A DNA stretch of 64,000 nucleotides from Orychophragmus violaceus (taxonomy: Eukaryota; Streptophyta; Magnoliopsida; Brassicales; Brassicaceae). Of this stretch, positions 46,381-57,099 are shown one piece after another. The stretch lies in contig CM058234.1 of NCBI GenBank assembly GCA_030180135.1, positions 27,562,766 to 27,626,765 on the forward strand, in the 5' to 3' direction. Made by a program: the position numbers and the translations under genes. The stretch's first letter is position 1. Every line of letters starts with the position of its first letter. The notes below the pieces were generated by a model. The model was not told where the DNA came from. It did no database searches and saw only the letters and a list, made by a program, of their open reading frames with translations.

Positions 46381-46584
46381 TGAACCGGAATGCATTCTGA
46401 TTTGGTTTCGGTTTTCTACTTTTTAAATTCTGAATTAAAAGTTGAATGTAATGCAATATGAAATCCAATACGCTTCTGAATAAAACACAATTGATATTAA
46501 AGTCTAAGAAACCAAAGTCATACATGGTCTTAAAATTCAAAACAAACATACAAACATTATAAACAAGTCTTAACAACTAGAGTC

Positions 46585-49355
46585 CTAAGGAGAATTAGAA
46601 GGAGACGTGGGAGGAGCTGCATTAGACTGGGTTTTGCAGAAATCAATGTATGACGGGTCCGTTTCGAGTAGATACCTTTTCACCATGCCCAACTCCTTCT
46701 GCTCACTCGCCTGTCGAGCTAACTCAGCAGCTTGTGTTTCAATCTGGCGCTGAGCTTCTTCGAGCTGATTTTGGAGCGAGTTATAAGGCCAGGAGCTACC
46801 CGGGTACTTGCGCTTTCCAGAGGCGTGAGACTCTCCAAGACTTCCAATACCATAAGCATAGCCTCTGTCACCCACAATTGTTGACTAGGAAACAGAAAAA
46901 GAAAGTTAAATTGTTAGGAAATTGTTAAATTCAGACTACCCCAAATAGAACAAGTCTTTACACAACCAACAGACAACACAAACTCAAAGACAGTCAACCA
47001 AATCAGCATTCAAACGCAAATGCATATATGAATAATAAGAATTATATTTACCTGAAGAAAGAGTTCATTGAACTCATCGGTGGTCAGCTCTCTAGGTCGC
47101 GAAGTCCCATCAGAAGTTTCTGCCTCAATCTCGGTCTTCTTTGCATTGAGCATCTCCTCATACTTCTCTGTAATTTGTTGTGCCTTCATGTCAATGAATG
47201 TTCCATCAGGTTTTCTGTGGGTTTTCAGAAAAACCTCACCAAAACTGACAGGTCTACCCATCTCCTTTTCCTGAACATGTAACAAATTAAATAGTTAATA
47301 GAGAAGAATTAAAATTCAGAGACAAAAGTAGATAGAGGAATGCTTACTACCATTTCTTGGTGAATTTGCTCCATAGACTTTTGGCCAGTGTAGGTTTTGT
47401 GAGCACCAAGACCGCCACGATCAGAATTCCGAGCTGCAGAAGTGGTCTCACTCCTCTGTTTACCTTCATCCGTTTCCCAGTATGCAGTCATTTTTTGCCA
47501 AATTGTTTCTTCTATACATGCAGGTCGGACACCAGAAAGGTGAGCAAAGCTCACCATATCCTTCATTCTCCTTTGACATATGGCCTCAAAATGTGCTTGA
47601 ACGGTCCCTGTGATTAATGGATCCCAGTGGTGCTCTTTCTACAATAGAAAGAGCATAATCATGTTAATAAGAAAATAAATAAAAGTTTACAAAAAGGTAG
47701 ACTATTGTATCTATATACTTACCGCAAACTCTAAGAAGTACCGCTCTGCTCGCGGTCGAGGCACATGGCTCCAACTATAGAACTCACCATCATATTTGCT
47801 TAACAAGACCTATGTAATCTTCCGGACCAGAGAAGACTTGTCACGACCAAACCTACACAGACAACAAAGATTCAGTAAAAATTATGAATCAAAGCAATAA
47901 TTAAAATTAAGAGATGGAAATAAACTTTTACCAAGTTGTATTTGGCGGCTGGGGAAGAACTGGGGAGACAACAGTAGTCCACTGTTCTCGTCCTGGCATG
48001 CTTAGTAGTCTCTCAAGATAGCGGAGACGGCTTTCTTCAAGATTTGGTTAAATTACCACATGGTCGTCCACCCCGTCAATCAAATTCTCATCCACTTGGT
48101 TTGATTGCTGAGCTTCATGCACCTGATTGCTCTGACCTTCGGAGTTTTGCACCAGAGACGCCCTTGGTTGTTGAGATAGATGAACAGATTGAGTCAGAGA
48201 TGCTTGTGGAGAAGACATATGACCTGAAAATATGATCAACACACAAATCAAAGCTCACAAACTCAAACAGAAACTAGTATTAGTCAAAGCAATCTCAAGT
48301 AAACTCAAACAGAAATAAGCTTTCAATAAGACTGAAAGCTTGTTTAAACGAATCAAGACAAGATCAAATAAGACTTAAAAACAGTTTAAAACGAATCAAG
48401 ACTGAAAACAGATTAAAACAGTAACAAGTCACAGATTAAATTCACCAAAAACTAAGTTTTATTCTCAAAGATCACAAGACTCAACAGATTAAAACTCGCA
48501 AGTTTCATTATCAAGGCTCACAAGTTTCATTCTCAGAACAAATCGCGTATCATTATCAAGGCTCACATGTTTCATTATAAATAACCAGTCAAGCAATCTA
48601 AAGTAAACTCAACAGAAACAAGGTTTTAATAAGACTCAGCCACAGAAAAACAATAACAAGTCTCAAGCAATGTCAACACTCAACAAATTAAAACAATAAC
48701 AAGTCTCAAGCAATCTCGACAGACTCAGCCACAGAAAAATCTCAACATTCAACAACTCAACAAACAGTTGGGGATTCAACAACTCAACAAACAACTCAAC
48801 TCAACATTTAACAACTAAAAAATCTCAACATTCAACAACTCAACCCAACATTCAACAACTAAGCAATCTCAACATATATTTTAATCAATCGGTTTAAACA
48901 CGCTTACCTTGTTGATTCGCAGAGGCTGTACTCTGAGCAGATGGATTCGCAGAGGCTGTCCCCTGAGCAGGTGGATTCACCGAGGCTGTCCTCTGACCAG
49001 ATTGATTCACCGAGGCTGTCCGCTGAGGATTCAACTGAGCTTCTCTCTGAACTTCAGAGCTGGTAGCAGGACCGTAACCTAGAGATGTCCGTCGTGGAGA
49101 CCTCGATTCGCTGTTGAAGAGTTGAGTTGGCGGTGGGTACTGGCTGACATGCAGCTGCGTTTGAGTCAGAGTGGGACGCTGTGGAGGTAAACCGTTTATC
49201 GTCGGAGTGAAGTTGTACTGTGGCGGTAGATTTACGAGCCTAGTATGGGTGGATGAGGAAGGCTCTGGCTCGACGGTGCCATTTCCTCGCCCTCGTCCTC
49301 TACCTCCTCTTCCTCGCCCTCGTCCTCGACCTCCTCTAGCTTTTGATTTTGCCAT
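46585..49355 (-). CDS. CACTA TnpA-like protein (Ptta/En/Spm plant transposase type), multi-exon
   Basis: Exon 1 (49355 to about 48894) codes for MAKSKARGGRGRGRGRGGRG, an Arg/Gly-rich N-terminus, then a Pro/Gln/Ser-rich region with near-repeats (QRTASVNQSG, AQGTASANPS). A long AT-rich intron follows. Later exons, in order: SQASLTQSVHLSQQ (48251-48048), RYLERLLSMPGREQW (near 48000), YDGEFYSWSHVPRPRAERYF (near 47780-47720), MKDMVSFAHLSGVRP..WQKMTAYWETDEGKQR (47640-47350), GRPVSFGEVFLKTHRKPDGT (47273-47053) and a final coiled coil NQLEEAQRQIETQAAELARQ (to 46585). This is the DNA-binding partner of the transposase. One in-frame stop near 47808 (TAG) may be a mutation or lie in an unrecognised intron. 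Confidence 0.75.
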
Positions 49356-49399
49356 CGGAGCTACTCAGTTAGGGTTTTGATTGAGATCGAACAGAGAGA

Positions 49400-50100
49400 T
49401 TAAGGTGGGAGATCGATCGTGTTAGGGTTTAGAGAGAGCGATTGGGAGTGTGAGAGAGCGATTGGGACTGATAGAGAAGGAGATCGATCGATCTTTGGAG
49501 AGATGGAAATGAGAGAGAATGGAGACGGCGATAGAGAAGTTTTCAGAAGAAATGAATTAGGTTTTCGACACTTAGCAGTTTTTGGAAAATTCTGAAATTC
49601 AATTGGCGGTTTAGGCACGGTTTACCAAAAATTGGGCGCTGGTTTAGTTATTTTAAGCGGTTTATTGGATGAATTATTTGGCGGGCCGGACGAAATTCTT
49701 CGCGGGCTTTGTAAAATATTACGCGGGCTAGCCAAATATTGGCGGGTCATGATTTGATTTGGGCCAGACCCTAATTAGTCGCAAGTTAGTCACAAAATTG
49801 TGGCGAATTTGCGACTAAATTGCGACTAATTAGGGTTTGGTGCAAATTTAAGTCTTAAATTTCTAAATAAATAATTATACATTAAAAACTAATACTTAAT
49901 TTAAACATATTGAACTTATTAATGACCACAAACATTAACAAATTATAAGAAAACAAAACATTAACCTTATGATTAAAACAAAAGGAAGATGTCATCGAAC
50001 ATTAAACATAAACATTAGACATTGTAAAAACATTAGACTTCAAACTTTAACATATTTAATATTAAACAAATTTGAAATTATTACAACTCTGAAATACAAA
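49400..50100 (-). promoter_or_regulatory. Region upstream of the TnpA-like gene with internal GCGACTA motifs
   Basis: The spacer between the two transposon genes. Nearest the TnpA start is a 'gagagagcgattggga' repeated leader. At 49778-49835 are GTCGCAAGTTAGTCAC, GCGACTAAATTGCGACTAAT and similar motifs, matching the subterminal repeats. They could be binding sites for autoregulation. Confidence 0.5.
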
Positions 50101-50102
50101 TA

Positions 50103-53100
50103 TCAGTACGGTTCTTCGCCATCGTCCGCTTCATCATCTTCATCGTCATCATCAGAAGATGATAGATTACACTGAAATTCGTCTTCGAGTTCTGCATCTC
50201 CGACTTCGTAATCGAGATTGATTGGGTTTTTGTGTTGTACCAAATATTCTAGAACGAGATCTTCAATTGTAGTCATCATTACCGGATCATCATTTTCTTG
50301 TTGCAGAAGAGTCAGTTCTGTGTTGACATATTCCCCTGAAATATTTCTCCTCGGGTTGACTTTAACAACATTGAGCCAAAATTGATTTGGTTTCTTTGTG
50401 TACGGATACGGGATATAACAAACTTGCTCTGCTTGAGAGGCTGTATAAATTAAAAATGTGGAAGTTATACTTAAGTATCTATGATATCCAAAGAGTAATT
50501 AACAAGATAGAGACAATTAAATTTACGTACAGAGAATAAATGGTTCGGATTTGTTGTACTTTCTCGATGCACGAACGTTTACAATGCCATCATTGCTCTT
50601 TCGAGTGCCTCTACCTATAACAGGGTCATACCAGATACACTTAAAGAGTGTTATTCTCAAATTAACTATCCCTTCGTATTAAAGTTGTATTATATCTGTT
50701 AAGATCCCATTGAAATCAGCTGCATCGGAAGCATCACTGTAATTTTCTCCTTTAACACAGACACCATAGTTACATGTCTTCCGTCCCTCACTGTGGTTTT
50801 TTTTATGAAACAGATATCCTCTTGTATAGAAGATAGGCCAAGTTTTAGCCTTGTTGACGGGTCCATGCACAATGTCTTGAACTCAAGGAGGAAATTTATG
50901 GGTCTCGTTCCAGTATACAACCTGCATCTAGATAAACAGACAATGTCAAATATGTAGATAAAATCACCATACAAATATAATGTGTACATAAGAAATATTT
51001 CACGAACATACATAATCTCGCACCCATGTATGATATTCGTCAGCCCTTTTCCCAGAGAGCTCTTTCTCGGAGAGATCTGGATATTTTCCAGAGATATAAT
51101 CTTCGAACATACTGTTTAAGATCAACATGTATATGAGACCAACACAAAATATAAATTCATTTATGTTGTGTTATACCTTTCAAATAGTCGAAAATAAGCA
51201 CAATTTCGCAAAACAGAAGCATGTGCACATTTCCAATCTTCTGGTGAAAGCCATACTTCATACATTTCCCCACTTGGACGACCAACCTGAGTAAATATAT
51301 CAGGTACGTCTTGGTCATGATATTCGGGGACTCAACCTTCATTGTATCTTGTTAACCTGACAACATGAGTAGACATTTAGAAACCTCATAATAGATATCA
51401 TGTACATGTCTACGTTAACTAGATAGAAATTTACCTTGAATTCGTTTGTATATTGGAGGCGAAATAATGCTCTGAGAAATATGCAATCTCTTCATTTAGA
51501 TATGATTGAACAATAGATCCAGCTGCATATCTTTTGTTCTTTGCTTTCCCTTTCATATTTTTGAAAAACCTTTCAAAGGGGTACATCCACCGGTATTGAA
51601 CAGGGCCTCCTAATTCAGCTTTGTAGGGGAGATGTATAGGAAGGTGCTCCATCACGTAAAAATGATGGTGGAAAGATCTTCTCCAAATTGCAGAGAATCA
51701 AAACTATGTTCTGCTTTAGAATTTGGCGCGACTCTTCTGCAAAGTTCTTGAACATAAGTCACGAAAAAATCCTCTGATCCCTACAATATAATGAAATTAA
51801 AACATTAATGGTTAATACAACATATTCAAAATACTATGAATAATCGGGTACCTGCTAACGCGAGGTGGACGTTCTTGTCTAGGAGTTCTGCAAAGATAAA
51901 TGAAAGTAGTCGCTGCATAAAGACATGGCAATCATGACTCTTCATCCCAAAAAACTGTGCATTACCCAAATCAGCACAACTTGCTAAGTCTGAAGCATAA
52001 CCATCTGGGAATTTGACCTCATGCTTCACACATTCAAACAATTTGGTTCTGGCTTCGTTTGTCAGTTAGTAAACTGGGAAAGGAGCTCTACCAGCACAAT
52101 CAACATGTAAGTGTGGCCGAGAACAGAATTGATCTATATCCAATCTTGATGGGATGTTGTCTTATGATTTACCCTTCACACGCATAAGAGTTTTGATAAT
52201 GTTGTCGAAAATATTCTTCTCTATATGCATCAAATCGAGATTGTGTCGAAGATTGAGGTCCCTCCAGTACGGTAACTCCCAAAAGATGCTTTCTTTGTGC
52301 CAGTTATGCTTCTTCCCATATCCGGGCATCTTCTTTTCGTGACCGTTTCCACCAACATCCTTAGTTTTTGGTGGATTTACACCACGCAAATGGTATGAAT
52401 AGACTTGCTCACCGGTTAAAGACTCATGTGGATACTCATTCCTAGCGTCCTTTCCCTTCAAGAAGTCTTTTTTGTTTTTCCTCAGTGGATGATCTTGAGG
52501 AAGAAATCTCCGGTGACAATCGAACCAACACGTCTTTCTTCCATTCAGCAGATAAAAAGATTTGGTATCATCCATGCACCATGGACATGATAGTTTGCCA
52601 TGGGTGGTCCATCCTGATCAAATGCTATACGCCGGAAAATCGATGATCGTCCACAACAGAACTGCTTTTAGATTGAAAATTTGATTCAAGGACACATCAT
52701 ATGCATCGACTCCATTACACCACAATTCTTTTAACTCCTCAACAAGAGGCTGGAGGAATATATAGAGACTACCTCACGGATGATTTGGCCCAGAGTTCAT
52801 TACTGTAAGAAACAGGTACTCCGTGTTCATGCACATATCAGGGGGTAAATTATATGGAGTCAAGATCACAGGCCACAACGAATGATTATTGGACATGCCA
52901 AATGTATTGAATCCATCTGTACATAGTCCAAGATAAACATTGCGGGTCTCTTTTGCAAACATGGGATATTGATCTTGAAAATATTTCCACTCTGCCGCAT
53001 CAGACGGATGAGACATTTCTCCCTCCTTTGATTGGTGCTCGGCATGCCATCTCATTGCCGGTGCAGTCTTCTCGCTCTAAAACATTCTCTTTAATCTGTC

Positions 53101-54000
53101 AGCAATAGGCATATACCACATACGGCTATATGGTATATTGGTCCTACAGCGCTGCTCGTTAGGATTCCATCTTGGTGAATTACAAAACCGACACGTATCT
53201 AAGCTTTCATCATCTGTCCAGAATATCATAAAATTGTTGAAGCAAACATCAATCGGATGACATGGGAGGCCTAAATTGCGCATCAATTTCTCTGTCGCGT
53301 AATGTGAATCGATTGCCTGATTTCCTTCTGGTAGATACTCTGTAAACATTTCGCATATCGAATCCACTGCCCTTTCACTCATATTATGCTCCGCCTTCTT
53401 TTGCATGACTCGAGCAGCTAAGGATAACTGTGAGTGACCTTCACGACAACCATCGTACAAAGGATTGTTCGCTCCTTCTAGCAAGTCGTAGAATTTTTTT
53501 TGAATGATTACGTACCGGTTCGTCTACATTCGGATAACTACCATGTTCCTCCACATTCTGATTAACTAAATTGATGATAGTTATCAAAATGTACGTTATC
53601 ACAAAATGCATCATTCACCATATCCACATATCTATCTTCTACTACATTACCCATTCCTTCACTTCCACTAACCCAGGTTGTATCAGTATAACTCGTTTTT
53701 TAAACCCATATCGACTTCTTCGCCATGCTTATAATAAACATAATAATCAGGCATAAATCCATTCCTATACAAATGCTTTTGTATTTTTCTCCCCGTCATA
53801 AGTCGTTTATCATTCTTGCAAGTATCACAAGGACAGTGAAGCTTACCTCCATTGCTCTGCGCGAAGGTGTAGCTATTTGCAAACGGGATGAAATGATTAT
53901 CGACCCCCTCCATGAATTCTGCCGTGAAATTTCCCGTAGCTACATCGATCCGGTTATACATCCACTCTCGACCATTAGTGTAGTTATAATCTCCTGACAT
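50103..54000 (-). pseudogene. CACTA TnpD-type transposase (Tnp2 family)
   Basis: Start MSGDYNYTNGREWMYNRI (54000), the transposase-associated N-terminal domain with its Cys motif (LHCPCDTCKN). Then LLEGANNPLYDGCREGHSQL and FNNFMIFWTDDESLDTCRFC. Then the Tnp2 core: AEWKYFQDQYPMFAKETRNV, LGLCTDGFNTFGMSNNHSLW, GRKTCWFDCHRRFLPQDHPL, IFWELPYWRDLNLRHNLDLM and HIEKNIFDNII. Then DUF4218-like FGMKSHDCHVFMQRLL and GGPVQYRWMYPFERFF, and a C-terminal DUF4216-like part (KTWPIFYTRGYLFHKKN) with an acidic end. It cuts and joins the element ends. Stops at 53077, 52774 and near 52070 and 52610, plus frame changes (some may be introns), make it inactive. Confidence 0.88.
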
Positions 54001-54114
54001 TTTTGACTTAGAAAACGTTTCCCTCATTTTTTTTCCAATATTATCTGAACAATATCGCAATCTTGATGTGTGGCTGAGGAGAAATCGTGTTGATTGATGT
54101 TTGTATATATATAA

Positions 54115-54451
54115 TTTTTTGCGACTATTTAGCGACTAATGTTGCGATTGATTCGGAAAATTAGTTACAAATTAGGTACACCCGGTTCAGAACATTAAAA
54201 ACGTGTTCTATACCGACTTTTACCGACAAAAAAATACGGTTTAGTGACCCGCCAAATTTAGTCACGATATAGTCGCTAAATGGCGACTATTTAGCGACGT
54301 ATAACTTGTGGTCGCAATTTAGCGACTAATGAGCGACTCTTCTCTATTAGTCGCAAAATCAGTCGCAACTTAGTCGGTAAGTAGTCGCAAAATTTAGCGA
54401 CTATAAAATCAGTCGCAACTTAGAGTCGCAAAAACCTGTTTTCTTGTAGTG
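54115..54451. repeat. CACTA right terminal and subterminal repeat region
   Basis: Inverted counterpart of the left end, with many TAGCGACTA / AGTCGCAA motifs and the terminus ending TTCTTGTAGTG. Confidence 0.88.
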
Positions 54452-54454
54452 AGC

Positions 54455-54676
54455 TAATGAACTTTTAACTGAATGATAGAGAGACTGACATTCGAACAGA
54501 AGTAAACGTTTGTTTGTACATATTGAGTTAAGTTTCGACTAGTTTAGAGGCAGAATGCTAGTGTGGTTGTTGGAGTTTGTAAAAGTTTATGAATGGTTTT
54601 GGCGTTTGGTGTAACAATTAAATGCGAAAAGTTTCGGTTAAAAATTTACACAGTTTGAACATAACTTATAGTTTAT
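54455..54676. other. Short spacer between the CACTA element and the TRIM array
   Basis: Nothing recognisable. This is the original flank into which the CACTA inserted (duplication AGC at 54452). Confidence 0.5.
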
Positions 54677-55545
54677 TATTAGGGAATATTATCCCACATC
54701 GGAAGTTGGAAGGGATCTCACTTAATATATAAGGGATATGGGAAACTCCACTTATTACCAATTGGTTTTAGGTTGGAAGCCCATAGAACTTAATATGGTA
54801 TCAGAGCCCGATCCATGCAATCCAACCCGATACGACCCAAAGTTGGTTCATCCATCGACAAGCCATGCCCAAATTGGTGCCGTCGATCCAAGCCCGAAGA
54901 TTCCAAGATTAATGGTCAAAGAGCTATTATCTCGAGGGGGTGTATTAGGGACATAAGTCCCACATCGGTAGTTGAAAGGGATCACTAGCAATATATAAGA
55001 GATATGGGCCACTCCACTTATCACCAATTGGTTTTAGGTTGGAAGTCCATAGAACTTAATATGGTATCAGAGCCCGATCCATGCAGTCCAACCCGATCCG
55101 ACCCAAAGTTGGTCCAATCATCGACAACCCAGGCCCAAATTGGTCCCGTCGATCCAAGCCCGAGCATTCCGAGATTAATGGCCAAAGACCATTATCACGA
55201 GAGGGCGTATTAGGACATATTGTCCCACATCGGAAGTTGGAAGGGATTTCACTTAATATATAAGGGATATGGGCCACTCCACTTATCACCAATTGGTTTT
55301 AGGTTGGAAGCCCATACAACTTAATATTATTAGGGAATATTATCCCACATCGGAAGTTGGAAGGGATCTCACTTAATATATAAGGGATATGGGCCACTCC
55401 ACTTATTACCAATTGGTTTTAGGTTGGAAGCCCATACAACTTAATATGATATCAAAGCCCGATCCATGCAACCCAACCCGATCCGACCCAAAGTTGGTAC
55501 AATTATCGATAAACCAGGCCCATAATCGGTGCCGTCGATCGACCC
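54677..55545 (+). mobile_element. TRIM array: four LTRs and three internal domains
   Basis: Four LTRs of 119 bp (54677-54795, 54943-55061, 55208-55326 and 55328-55446), each with ATCCCACATCGG or GTCCCACATCGG and ending CTTAATA. LTRs 1, 2 and 4 are followed by a primer site (TGGTATCAGAGCC, in the last degraded to TGATATCAAAGCC), and internal domains run 54796-54942, 55062-55207 and 55447-~55545 (truncated). LTR 3 abuts LTR 4 with one base between, so two TRIM insertions adjoin. Internal domains end with a CTCGAGGGGG polypurine tract. Confidence 0.88.
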
Positions 55546-56030
55546 AAAGAAATCTCACCAGCTTTGTCGCCGCATCATAACTTTTGTTCAATATTATTTA
55601 TTTGATATTAGATCACTTTCAGACATCATGTCAATTGCATTGCATCTTCTGAGTGTATGAGTATGTCTTCACCTAAGCAGACCCCTGCCTAGAATATTTT
55701 GATGTCATAATCCGAATAAAAATGATATTTATAACATTTTACTAAATTGTTCTATAATGAAATAATACAAAAATAATCAATTTTTTTTTTTTTTGCGGTG
55801 AAATAAAGTTTTGATAGAAAATTAAAATTTGGTGTTTAATTTGTAAAACAACACTGTAACATAACATGTGTTTATTATGAGAATCTCAACCTCATAACTT
55901 CATAGAATATTCAAGGATTCTCATTCAATGGCAATGACTAAATTAGTGGTAAGAAGACTAATTTTTGATTTAGCTAATTTTTTTTTGTTTAAATGTAAAT
56001 CTTTTCTTTTAATGTTTTTATTATAAAGAT
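55546..56030. other. AT-rich spacer, nothing recognised
   Basis: No gene, LTR or terminal repeat is visible. Poly(A/T) runs at 55783-55796 and 55977-55987 only. Confidence 0.5.
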
Positions 56031-56459
56031 CACCTTGTAAGAGCTACAAAAAGCTCAATTGTTCTATTGTAAATAATATAGAAATTTTTGGAATAATAAG
56101 AGTTCTCTCTTCTAAAGCTTTTATGCTTTGTTCTTTGTTTCTCTAAGGTATGTGGATTGCCCTTCTTAGAAAACATTATCAATTTATGTCTTATGTGTGG
56201 ATTCACTAAGGTTTAGATTCCTGAGCTTATCACAAGGGCTTTCACACCCTTGAGTGGCGTTCTACGATTCACCCATCGCTTCCTTTCCATCCACTATCGT
56301 TTCGGAGAATTACTTGAGTACAGCCGGCTCGATCCATACTCATCCGCGCGCGTTCGATCATTAACCGGTCCTTGGAAAGTGACTTGATTCCAGCCACCGA
56401 CCTCCACGTATATCCCGTAGGATCCTACCTCCGGATCTTACATCATCTGGTATCAGATC
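56031..56459 (+). repeat. 3' part of a Copia-type LTR with primer-binding site
   Basis: The segment from CACCTTGTAAGAGC to GGATCTTACATCA looks like the end of a plant Copia LTR. It is followed at 56448-56459 by TGGTATCAGATC, one base off the standard Met primer site. The start of the LTR and the rest of the element are missing. Confidence 0.5.
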
Positions 56460-56634
56460 TTGATTCCATACAAATACATTATAGATTATATATAAATAAT
56501 ATTTATTCCAAATTTTTTTATCAAAAACTAATTTTACATTTTTGGAACAAAAAATAATAATTATAGATAAAAAGTAGTCCGAAAATATGTCAATAGTAAT
56601 TGTTTTTTTATCGTTGAGTATTTCATTATTTATG

Positions 56635-56910
56635 GTTTAGCGAATGCCTCCAATGCTATATGAAAATCTGATGCAATCATAATATCTTGCAGACGAAGGT
56701 CTAACAAACTTTCCATTGCCCAAATAATACTTCTCAATTATGCCACTAGCCTATTCGGAGAACATGTAAAGACTTCACTGACATGAAAGATAATAGAACT
56801 TTGATCATCGCTCGCTAACCATGCACCACCACTATGCAAAACAGAGTTTCTCCAATTTGCATTTCCGTTGCATTTCATTGTTCCAGATGCCGGTGGTAAC
56901 CATCGGTCAT
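56635..56910 (-). pseudogene. RNase H-like (RVT_3) fragment, LINE type
   Basis: The minus strand reads WLPPASGTMKCNGNANWRNS, LASDDQSSIIFHVSEVF, RSIIWAMESLLDLRLQDIMI and ASDFHIALEAFAKP, the RNase H-like domain found after plant LINE reverse transcriptases and in related host proteins. One stop (LVA*LRS) interrupts it. Nothing of the upstream LINE is left. Confidence 0.7.
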
Positions 56911-57099
56911 TCAAATCAGGTTGTATACGTTTTCGTCCTTTCCTTTAACGAAGCTGTCAAGAACTTACGACACTTGTAAAGAGGATTCTTAATTTTATTA
57001 TTCTCAAGGCATAGCATTTTACAAGATAGATACATTCTCATAACTTGACTACAGAGTATTTACGATGGTCATGGCCTAATGGGCCTCTGATATCCCCCC

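Larger units (their letters stand above)
45912..54451 (-). mobile_element. CACTA (En/Spm) transposon, complete ends
   Basis: 8540 bp. Ends CACTACAAGAAAACAGG and (inverted) CCTGTTTTCTTGTAGTG, flanked by a 3-bp duplication AGC (45909-45911 and 54452-54454), as for En/Spm. Both subterminal regions (45930-46380 and 54115-54430) are dense with the motif TAGCGACTA / TAGTCGCTA in both orientations. Both genes read on the minus strand: a TnpD-type transposase upstream and a TnpA-type gene downstream. The transposase has several stops, so the element is probably not autonomous now. Confidence 0.95.

Noticed and set aside
49480..49500. GATCGATCGATC near the TnpA leader as a further copy of the phased palindrome
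   Set aside because: Lacks the GTGT/ACAC arms and any partner 21 bp away, so it is probably chance.
54790..54810. TGGTATCAGAGCC as part of a tRNA gene
   Set aside because: It is the primer-binding site of a TRIM; no tRNA cloverleaf surrounds it.
55535..55555. GTCGATCGACCC in the truncated TRIM as a palindrome copy
   Set aside because: Arises from the TRIM sequence GCCGTCGATCCAAG with a truncation, without a partner site.
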